Shown here: piece after piece, positions 1 to 8,600 of the stretch
Layout of the letters: each line of letters begins with the position of its first letter
Numbering within the stretch: position 1 is the first letter of the stretch
Translations under genes and position numbers: made by a program
Notes under the pieces: model-generated
Databases searched by the model: none
What the model was told of the DNA's origin: nothing
The model's input: only the letters and a program-made list of their open reading frames with translations
Source of the DNA: Tritrichomonas foetus
Lineage: Eukaryota; Parabasalia; Tritrichomonadida; Tritrichomonadidae
Assembly (NCBI GenBank): GCA_001839685.1
Contig: MLAK01000005.1
Coordinates: forward strand, 1-13,577
DNA: 13,577 bases
Direction: 5' to 3'

Positions 1-10
1 GTGGTAGGAC

Positions 11-65
11 AAAGGTTTATGGGGTGGTCCCACAAAATCTTTGGGGGACCACTTTGTAAACCTTT
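11..65. repeat. Imperfect palindrome (two-part hairpin) at the window edge
   Basis: AAAGGTTTA at 11-19 pairs with TAAACCTTT at 57-65, and GTGGTCCC at 24-31 pairs with GGGACCAC at 45-52. A 4-by-4 internal mismatch lies between the two stems, and the loop is 13 bases (32-44). The stems are richer in G and C than the surroundings. It could be the end of a mobile or repeated element cut by the window edge, or a structured RNA. No coding sequence is seen in it. Confidence 0.6.
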
Positions 66-324
66 CATATAGGAGGTGATTCCTAATATCTTTTTTAATC
101 AAACCAATATTTTTATGGTTAAATCAATAGATTTTTGAATAGGCTGATCAATCAATATTTCTAGACGGATTTTGTCTAATTCTGAACACTTTATAATACA
201 TATCATAATAAAATTGAAAAAGTGATATCTATTTCAACGACCGTTAAAATGACTCATCTCAATTTGATAGAAAAAATGATCGTTCATGAACGATTAATAG
301 AAAAGTTTATTTAAATTCTATCTC
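66..324 (+). promoter_or_regulatory. 5' flank of the first Rab gene with Myb-like sites
   Basis: This AT-rich stretch contains no convincing gene. A perfect 16-bp palindrome, ATCGTTCATGAACGAT, lies at 279-294, 30 bases before the Rab start codon. Each half carries AACGAT, the core of the Myb recognition element described in Trichomonas vaginalis promoters. Further Myb-like words lie at 235-246 (CAACGA, and CCGTTA, which is TAACGG on the other strand). No good TCA-pyrimidine-W initiator is seen close to the ATG. A promoter role is inferred from position and motif content. Confidence 0.4.
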
Positions 325-942
325 ATGATTGAACAACCAGACGCCACATACAAGATTGTTGTTGTTGGTGCATCAGGCGTTGGAAAAACCGCAATAGTTC
401 AACGTCTTGTTGAGGATGTCTTCTCAAACGACAAAGCGTCAACGATCGGTGTCGAATTTACATGCTACAGTACAAAAATAGGAGACGAAACAGTCAAACT
501 GAATATCTGGGATACAGCAGGACAAGAAAAGTTTCGATCAGTGTCGCGCGCGTATTTCAGAAATGCAGTAGGAGCACTTTTGGTGTTTTCTTATACAGAT
601 CAGACATCATTCGAAGAACTCGACTCCTGGCTTAACGATCTCCAGGTTTTGAGTATTCCAAACGCCGTAATTCTCCTCGTAGGTAATAAAACCGATCTCA
701 CCGATAGCCGGACAGTATCAGCCGGCGATGCTGAAGCGTACGCAGAAAGAAATGGAATCGACTTCATAGAGACATCGGCGCTGGCTGCAACGAACGTGAC
801 AGAGGCCTTCATTCGGCTTGCAGCAAAAGTTCATGAAAAAGTGAAGAAAAGAGAAATTCAATCACCAACACTCCAGCCAAAATCAAACTTAAATCTATCA
901 AATCAATCCCAAAATACTGGCTCTTCTTCGGGATGTTGTTAA
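325..942 (+). CDS. Rab family small GTPase
   Basis: This is a complete Rab protein of 205 residues, a GTP-dependent switch that recruits effectors to vesicle and organelle membranes. All guanine-nucleotide motifs are intact: P-loop GASGVGKT at 15-22, switch I Thr40 followed by IGVEF, WDTAGQE at 62-68 with the catalytic Gln67, NKTD at 121-124 and ETSAL at 149-153. The protein ends in a Ser/Asn-rich hypervariable tail and Cys204-Cys205, the site expected for double geranylgeranylation. IGVEF and the stretch after WDTAGQE favour the Rab2/4/11/14 side of the family, but the subfamily cannot be fixed by eye. FSYTDQTSF stands where many Rabs have YDIT..SF. The ATG is the first in frame. The coding sequence is visibly richer in G and C than the large gene downstream, which could reflect higher expression. 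The gene converges on the reductase cassette. Confidence 0.93.
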   Translation: MIEQPDATYKIVVVGASGVGKTAIVQRLVEDVFSNDKASTIGVEFTCYSTKIGDETVKLNIWDTAGQEKFRSVSRAYFRNAVGALLVFSYTDQTSFEELDSWLNDLQVLSIPNAVILLVGNKTDLTDSRTVSAGDAEAYAERNGIDFIETSALAATNVTEAFIRLAAKVHEKVKKREIQSPTLQPKSNLNLSNQSQNTGSSSGCC

Positions 943-943
943 A
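940..943 (+). terminator. UAAA polyadenylation motif overlapping the Rab stop
   Basis: The stop codon TAA is followed by A, giving TAAA. In Trichomonas vaginalis, UAAA, often including the stop codon, is reported as the cleavage and polyadenylation signal. The assignment rests on that precedent and on the same pattern at the other genes of this window. Confidence 0.4.
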
Positions 944-1120
944 ATATATATTTGTCATTCATGCTTTTTTTTTCTTTTTCAAATCTGTTTTGGTCTTCGA
1001 AAGCTTCTTTCTCTCGTCTAAAGGCTAAAATGTTTCGCCGTTAGTTTGCTGTTTGGTTCATTCTTTTTTGTTTGTTTTGTTTTTGCTTTGTTTTGTTTTA
1101 ATACCATTAGTGATCACATT

Positions 1121-1469
1121 ATCTGTTGTTATAGAATATATATCTAACGGATGTATTATCAATGATCTGATGAATGACAAAAATTATAATCGTACATTCG
1201 AAGTGTAGAATGAATGAGTGTAAAATCAAAATCATTAGATATTTTAATCAGATTAAGTGAAACATTATTGAGAAATCTATTATGTAAATAACATTTAGAC
1301 AATGAATTTCCTTTATAGAAAAAGGAATCATTCAGTCAGTTAAATAATAAAAGAGAAAAGAATGAAATCAAAAAAGAAAAAAGAAAAAAGAAAAAGAGAA
1401 TATTTAAAATGAATATTTCAAATGAATTTTTAATGAGATTGTGTTGTTGTGAATTAGTTTCAATTTCAG
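1121..1469. repeat. Left arm of a perfect 349-bp inverted repeat
   Basis: Comparing this stretch with the reverse complement of 2276-2624 shows identity over all 349 bases with no gap. The outer edge is a clean divergence point, since bases before 1121 do not match those after 2624 beyond a few letters. The inner edge lies inside a hexamer array just past the reductase stop codon. The arm therefore carries the 3' flank of the reductase gene. It is AT-rich and has no open reading frame of note. No target-site duplication is visible outside the arms. Confidence 0.95.
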
Positions 1470-1496
1470 TTTCGGTTTCAACTTCAGCTTCAGCTT
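1461..1496. repeat. Six-unit hexanucleotide array (CARYTT-like)
   Basis: Six tandem units read CAATTT, CAGTTT, CGGTTT, CAACTT, CAGCTT and CAGCTT. On the minus strand they read GAAGCT, GAAGCT and so on, continuing directly from the reductase stop codon. In one minus-strand frame they would encode alternating Glu-X, but that frame is shifted by one base from the reductase. The inner edge of the inverted repeat (1469) falls within the second unit. Confidence 0.85.
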
Positions 1497-2125
1497 CATT
1501 CAGAAACGAGAGAAATTCTTTGTTGAATATGATGACCAGTTAATGCTTCATCAACAATCCCAATAGCATAATCAGAATAACTAATCATACTTTCACCTTC
1601 TTTGTTCAATTTTAATTCATCTCCACAAAGTTGATATTTACCAGTTCTTTGAGCATCAGGAATGAAAGCAAGTGCAGGACTTACATAAGTCCAACGAACA
1701 TCTTTCCTTGTTCGTAAATATTCTAATGCACGTGCTGCACCTTTTGAGACTGGTTTATAAATATCGGGAAATGTTGGTGTTTCACGAACTTGGATTTGAT
1801 GTGTTGAATCTGTATATAAACTTCCTGCACCTCCAACAATTAATAATCGTTGTTTCTTTCCACTTAAGATTTGACATAAATGTTGTGAAGATGTTAAATA
1901 TTGTTCCATTTCTTCTTCTTTAAAAACACCGAAAGCATTAATAATAACATCGAAATCTTGAAGATCTTCATATGTGATTTTGAAAATATCTTTAATGATT
2001 GACTTTTTTGTTTCTGTTTTATTTTCTTTTCGAACAATAACAGTTACATCAACATTTCGTGATAAAAGTTCTTTAACGATTAGTTGACCTGCTTTTCCAT
2101 TTGCACTTATTACTGCAACTTTCAT
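1496..2125 (-). CDS. NAD(P)-binding reductase, COG2910-like (atypical SDR fold)
   Basis: This 209-residue protein resembles bacterial putative NADH-flavin reductases of the NAD(P)H-binding (NmrA-like, atypical short-chain dehydrogenase) group. It probably binds NAD(P)H in the cytosol; the substrate is unknown. Seen in the sequence: a beta-alpha-beta start with SANGKAG at 7-13 (family usually GATGKAG, so the first glycine is Ser7), DVIINAFG at 59-66, VGGAGSLY at 97-104, WTYVSPA at 145-151, RTGKY at 160-164, SDYA at 184-187 and a C-terminal HIQQR. There is no classical YxxxK pair, as expected for this subgroup. The length matches bacterial members, so it looks intact. Trichomonad genomes hold many bacterial genes, and transfer is likely here. 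It starts at the first ATG, with an initiator-like TCACTTT just upstream. The codons are AT-rich like the neighbouring large gene, suggesting the gene is well settled in its host. It lies between perfect inverted repeats. Confidence 0.85.
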   Translation of the reverse strand: MKVAVISANGKAGQLIVKELLSRNVDVTVIVRKENKTETKKSIIKDIFKITYEDLQDFDVIINAFGVFKEEEMEQYLTSSQHLCQILSGKKQRLLIVGGAGSLYTDSTHQIQVRETPTFPDIYKPVSKGAARALEYLRTRKDVRWTYVSPALAFIPDAQRTGKYQLCGDELKLNKEGESMISYSDYAIGIVDEALTGHHIQQRISLVSE

Positions 2126-2131
2126 TATAAT

Positions 2132-2143
2132 AAAGTGAAATGA
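2132..2143 (-). promoter_or_regulatory. Initiator-like TCATTTCACTTT before the reductase gene
   Basis: On the minus strand, TCATTT and TCACTTT overlap here. Both fit the trichomonad initiator TCA(+1)-pyrimidine-(T/A). Transcription from the two A residues would leave 5' leaders of about 16 and 11 bases, the short length typical of trichomonad mRNAs. This is the only gene in the window with such a clear initiator close to its ATG. Confidence 0.5.
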
Positions 2144-2225
2144 TTTTTATTTTTATTTATTTTTAATTATTTATTCACTTATTTACTTATTTTTTTTCAG
2201 AAAATATTGAAAAAGATTAAATTGG

Positions 2226-2239
2226 ATTGGTCGGCCAAT
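2226..2239. repeat. Small palindrome with CCAAT, upstream of the reductase
   Basis: ATTGG and CCAAT form a 5-bp stem around a TCGG loop, about 100 bases upstream of the reductase start. It is the most GC-rich patch in an otherwise A/T-rich leader region. A regulatory role is possible but rests only on position. Confidence 0.3.
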
Positions 2240-2274
2240 TCTTCAACATAAGATTATTTTTACTATAGCACAAA

Positions 2275-2275
2275 N
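2275..2275. other. Ambiguous base at the inverted-repeat junction
   Basis: A single N lies immediately before the first base of the right repeat arm. It may mark a contig join or an unresolved sequencing position. Its exact coincidence with the repeat edge makes the local structure doubtful. Confidence 0.95.
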
Positions 2276-2624
2276 CTGAAATTGAAACTAATTCACAACA
2301 ACACAATCTCATTAAAAATTCATTTGAAATATTCATTTTAAATATTCTCTTTTTCTTTTTTCTTTTTTCTTTTTTGATTTCATTCTTTTCTCTTTTATTA
2401 TTTAACTGACTGAATGATTCCTTTTTCTATAAAGGAAATTCATTGTCTAAATGTTATTTACATAATAGATTTCTCAATAATGTTTCACTTAATCTGATTA
2501 AAATATCTAATGATTTTGATTTTACACTCATTCATTCTACACTTCGAATGTACGATTATAATTTTTGTCATTCATCAGATCATTGATAATACATCCGTTA
2601 GATATATATTCTATAACAACAGAT
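2276..2624. repeat. Right arm of a perfect 349-bp inverted repeat
   Basis: This is the exact reverse complement of 1121-1469. Read on the plus strand it begins with the same Glu-X hexamer array and continues as the 3' flank of a reductase gene, although no reductase gene precedes it here. It lies between the reductase promoter and the 3' end of the large minus-strand gene. The arrangement fits a missing second reductase copy pointing the other way, or a misassembly. Confidence 0.95.
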
Positions 2625-2681
2625 TAATAGTTAATAAGAAAAAGAAAAGAAAAAAGTGAAAAGGAAACAATACAAACAAAA

Positions 2682-2685
2682 TTTA
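2682..2685 (-). terminator. UAAA motif overlapping the stop of the large gene
   Basis: On the minus strand the stop TAA is followed by A, giving the TAAA proposed as the trichomonad polyadenylation signal. Confidence 0.4.
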
Positions 2686-5600
2686 TTTTCGCATTGGTGG
2701 AATTGGCTGTAGCTTTTTCCCAAAATAACTGGCCACCATTTCATTACAACAATCGAGAGATGGAAGAAAGGTTTCTGCATCAGCAGGGACAAAACAAAGA
2801 GAATCATTATCACCTTCGCTTTCAGTTTCATTTTCTTTATTATCAATGCCATTTTCCATTTCAGTTTCATTTTCATTTTTGAAATCAGTTCCGCTTTTCG
2901 AATGAACTTTTTCAATATTTTCTTCTTCATCATCATTTTCATGAACAAATTCTTCAAATAAATTGTCGATAAGTTTATGGAAAGGTATATCTAAATTTAA
3001 TTTCAGAGGTTTTTGATTTTTATTAATGTCACCAAAGTTCTGTGCCTTATAGATAACTATTGCACGAATAGTGAAAGGTAAAACTTCAATTCTCCGACAT
3101 AATTCAGTGATTTCACTAAGACAGGGATTATTTAAAAAAGCATGTTCAAATGGGTACATTGGTGGTAGGTATTCAATTTTTGTAAAATATGTTTGCATAT
3201 GTTTTGATTTCTTAACATATAAATGTAAATCATCTTGAACCTGATTTAAAATCTGTGATAATATTTGATCGATGCCTGAAAATGATTCTTCTGATGAATT
3301 ATTGATTTGTAATTGTGAAAATGATGATGATGATGATGGAAATGTCGCAAAATAAGCATTTGGAAATTCAATAGACAATTGAGACGAAACTAAAAAGTTG
3401 ATGTAATATGATTGTGATTCAATAGTCTCTGGTGTTTGATTCAGCAATGCTTGAGCTTTCACAGGAGAAAGACGATCAAGAACATCAGAATTATGACAAA
3501 ATTCTAAAATAATAGCAGATAATTCATAAATTGCGCTCATAATACTATAATTAATTTCATTCTTCTCAATGAGCTGACTAAAAATCGAAGAAATGACGCT
3601 TAATTGTCGAATTGTAAAATTACTGAGTATTATTGTGGCAAATTTCTTTTTATCTTTCGATGTAAAAGTATGAATATCTTTTAAAATTTGAGAAGTTTGC
3701 TTATCAAAAAGATTTGTTAGTTTTTGAAGAATGGGTTCATATTTGGAAATCGTTTCCAAATCGCCTAAAGATGAATAAATTAAAGGAAGGATTGCAATCA
3801 TATATGAAACAAAATCATTTTCATTTGATAAAATGTCTTTGGGTAGGATTAGGACAGAATTCAAAAAGTCTAATATTTCTTTAGCACTCACTTGTTGAGC
3901 AACTAATGCATACAAGAAAATTTTGCTGATATTTATTTGATATTTAATCAATTTTTGAATGTCAATTTGCGAGTTTGTAATTAATGTTTTTATTAGATTC
4001 ATAGCTTCAACAATAATCATATTTGTTAAAGGATCACCAATTTCAACAATATAAATAATTAATGAAAAAACTATTGAACTTAAACTAATATCTTTTTGTT
4101 TGAAAAATTCATTGAAAGCTCTCATTTCAGAATTCAGAAAATCAGCCACCGTACAGATAGTATTTTTATCAACTTTACTAGAAATTAAGCATTTTAATGT
4201 TAAGCAGATTGACTCGATCATACTTTTTATAATATTATCATTTATTGAAATAAAATCATCATTCTTAGAGCGATATTCGCTATATTGTAGGGTTAAATTA
4301 TGGTAAGTATTAATATTTTTGATATGATTCTGGCTCATAAAATTATTGTTAACATACATATTAATATCATGTTGATTTTTATCAAAGTCATTAATGTTAT
4401 TTTCAACTAGACTTTGATTGGAATTTTCAATTTGAAAAAATTTATCAAATGAGTAAATTGTTGTAAAAATATCTAATGAAAGTGAAGAAGTTTTAAGATC
4501 ACCGCAGGCAAGACTCCAAATCATTAAGACTTTAGAAAATTCAGATTTGAAATTTTTGACGAAATATTCAAAAATAAAGCATAAATTCAATGCTAAATTG
4601 GTTACTGACACTTTTTTGTCGTGTAAAAGTGTCATTGGAGAATCTGTCGTTTCGATAACAAATTGTAAATTTTCATATTTGCTATTAAGTATACTTTTCA
4701 ATAAACATGACATATCATCAAAAAGATAAGGTGCACCAATATCAAATGTATTTTTCAAAGATGCAACAATTTTAGATAGACATTCCATCGACTTTTTACG
4801 ATGTAAATGAGTCAAGCAAAACGAAGCAATTGATGGGAAAGAGTCAAACAGTGGAACAACATCTTCATTTGCAAATAAAATTAATGCATCAAGTGCAAAA
4901 TCAGTTGTAATAATATAATCATCATTCGGATCTTCTAAAATTTCTTCTTCACTATCATAATCATCCAAATCATTTTCACCAAAGAGAAAATCATTCAAAT
5001 TTTTTATTTCTTCATATTTTCCAAGTTGAATCATTTGGAAATACCAGTTTTCGAATTGCAAATATGGTACAATTACATTTGCTGCCACTGATGGGTGAAC
5101 TCGATATAGAAATGCCAAAACTTCAAGAATAAAATTCTTACTATTTAAATCATTAGTTGCAAAATCCAATAATGCTAAAATAAGGAATTCTATATTTTTA
5201 TTACCATTAATTAAATGGTTCCATAAATCAAGTTCAAATGGAAGTGTGGAGGTGCATTTACAAAGTTTCGTAATAAACTCCGATGGTGAAAAAGTAATGA
5301 AAAAACAACATGGATTTTCTACAACATAACGATTCACTAAATCAAATTTAATGTTTTTCATCCAGGGTGAAATCAGTTGGAGAAGGCCAGATCGTGTCAA
5401 CATTCGCCTGGTATTTGGGATTTTAGGCATTAAATTAAAAGCTTCACTTAAAAACTGTTCAGTGCAAAACTTTGCAGTTTCGGCTAAATCAGAGCTAAGT
5501 GCAGTTGTATTAAAACTACGAACAGATTCTATATTGGTACTAATTAAAGCTATATGTTTTCTGAATGAATAAAAAAGTTTCCGTGTATTTTTCATATCAC

Positions 5601-8600
5601 CTTCATTATGAATTAAAATGATCATTGGAATAGTTTCTGCAATCATTTTCATTGCTGTTTGTCGGACTTTTAATTCATTATGAAGCATATAAAATAAACC
5701 AAGTAGGATTATTTTGCCAGTACGTAAATAAATAAAATTGACAAAATCAGTTTCACTTGATGTTAATTGTTTCCCTACCATAGTTGTAGCATTTTTAATG
5801 AATGTATCATTCGAATAAATCATTGAATCCTTTAAATTTGTTGTGCCAAATTGTGCAGCAATTGCTAAAAAGAAACGAACACCAATATCTAGCGGTGATG
5901 TAAATGCCGCACTTAAAAATTCATCAAAAAATAAGTGAAAGTGATGAGTTAATAAATGCTTCAAAAACGCTGGTCGATATGATGCAATCATTGAACAACA
6001 GCTCAAAAAGTCAAGTGTGAGAATTTCTGAAGTATCAAACAAATTAACAAGTGATACTAAATAAGTTAAAGCTGTTCGTGATACATGTCCAAATATTTTA
6101 AGGAGTTGTGGTGATTCTTCACCATATAGTGACCATTTCAAAAGCGTGTTAAAAAAGTCAATTTTACTAATAATTGGTGAAATTTCAAGTTCATTAGTAA
6201 TCGTAGAAGAAGAAATCCTTGGAATTGGACCATGCGGATTTTCTAATCTAGTTTGATGTAGATATTTAAAATATTGTCCTCTAAAAATGAGATAATCTGT
6301 CATTTGTCGTACATAATTTGTTATATTATCTTCAATTTTTGTAAATAATGCAATCCGTGTATCACAAAACCTAAAAATTTGATCACACATTCGACTTTGA
6401 ATCATTTTACCGATATAATCATTAAATTCATTTAACATTGAGAACCTTCGCATTATTAAACTCATTAATTCGAGTAAAGAATCTTTTTTCTTTACACTTA
6501 ATTCTGTTCCTTCAAGCATTCTTAAGAATTTACTTAGTAATGGTGTGATTGCAGTAATATTGATTGATGTTAAGGCAAATGAAAACAGTGATAAAATATC
6601 AATTTTCATTTTAAAACACGAAATAACAAGAGAATCAATAAAAAATCGAATTGTTTCTGATTGTTCACTCCATTTGATATTTTCCTCTTTCGTTAAATTC
6701 TCTAAAAACGTGTCAGCTGTTGAAAATAAATAAATATAAGTATTTGATAAATAATTCAATTCATTATATCCGACATTTTTTATAAAGTTATGTGATTTTT
6801 CTTGATTGGTGAAAAATCGTGCATTTTCTATTAATAATTCACGGGAAAATAAAACAAATTTTGACATTTGTGTTGATTTTTGAAGCGATGTTGAAATTTC
6901 AATTAAGGCATATTTCCAAATCAGCAAAAATGGAGATAAACACATCATTTTCAGTTGAATCGTGGGAAGTTTATAAGTAGGCACATTATCCAGCGAAAGT
7001 GATGAGAAGGAAGATACTACACTTTTCATAACTTTCATTTCAATTAAATTTTTAGAATTTTGATAGAATTCATAAAAACAAGTATTTACTGGATTAGTGG
7101 AAAAATGAGTCAAAACGACTGCATTTTTGATGATTTCTAAACCGACTTGACGTGTTTCAGGGTAAGGTGAATTTAAAGCAATAAATCCAATACTATCAAC
7201 AATTTGTACAATAGAAGAATCTAGAAATGGTGCAGATATTTTTAAACAATGAGAAAATGTCAAAAATAATTGATGCAATTGTGCAGCTGATAAAATATGA
7301 GGTGTTTTACATAATTCGAAAATATCTAATAACAAAAATGAATCAAATTTCCTATAACACAAGCATATAATCTCATAAATAATTGAAGCAGATATGGAAA
7401 CAATACTATCATCTGAAAGAATCATATTTAAAAGGGGCTGGCTAATTTCTTTATAATCTGATGTGAAATGAAGAATAATAGGAATTAATGGCATTAAACA
7501 AATATTTTCAGAAAAATGAAAATCCGCATAATCTAAAAGTGGCAAATGAAATTCATCAAATATATCTCCATAAAAATCATAAGGAGTTTCAAATGTTGCC
7601 TTCCATTGAGATAAAATTCCTTTAGAAACAGCTTCACTTGTTTCGAGATCAACCCTTTTTGATCGTTTAAGTGGGCGTATTGCATGATATTTTGTAATTA
7701 ATAGCAAAAAATTGAGAATTTGTGGTGAAAGATCATATAAATAAAGACCTGCTTTTGTTGATGGTGATGGAATAGTTTCTAAAATTTCAGCAGCTGATAT
7801 AAAATCATAACCAACATTGGTTAATATCAATTTCATATTCGAAAATGTTCTTGTCATATATTTTTGAACTTCTTTTACAATATTCAACAAATGAAAACGC
7901 ATATTTGCAGTTGCATTAGTTGGAATTGTACCAGCAATTGTTTGTAACCCACTCATTGGATTAAGAATTCTATTTAAAGCATGCAAAGTTACAATTGTAC
8001 AAGCTGACAAATCACTTAGAAGCATTGGAAGCCATTTTGATGTGAATGTTGGAAGATCTATTGCTGCCATATATTCAATTAGCTTTGCAGCTTTGTCTTC
8101 AAATCCAGCAAAATCAATTCCAATGAGAAGAGGAAATAAAGAAGTAACAAATTGGCTTGCCTGAGGAGACCAGTTTAGTGGTACATTTTCATTTGGTTTA
8201 AAATAAGAGATCAAATAATCTAATGCAGATTCTGTTTTATCGGATTTGTTTATGACTTTTAAAACACGATTTTCTAAAAATCGTGTTCGTTTTTTATGAG
8301 AAGATGGTGGCTTTATATAATGAATTACACCAATTAATTTCATAGCATTTTGATAAAGCTGTGTTTTTAATAAGGATTCGCATTTTTTCTCAATTTGATT
8401 TACAAAATTCTCAATTTTTAAATCTTTTATATTTGGTAAAAAATTACAAAAAAATTCTAAAATTGAAGGGGAAACATTTTCATTTTCAGAAAAATCTAAA
8501 AATATTTTCAATAAAGGATTTGTTAAAGATGATATTAATGAATAATCATGCGGTGTAAACATAATTCCACTTGATGCAATCATAAAAGAAATCATATAAG

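Noticed and set aside
68..85. AGGAGGTGATTCCT resembling a bacterial Shine-Dalgarno or 16S rRNA end
   Set aside because: The surrounding genes are eukaryotic, the distance to the start codon is too large and no other rRNA sequence is present.
1121..2624. Classical DNA transposon with long terminal inverted repeats
   Set aside because: No transposase is encoded, no target-site duplication is visible outside the arms, and the arm edge coincides with the N; the enclosed gene is a metabolic reductase.
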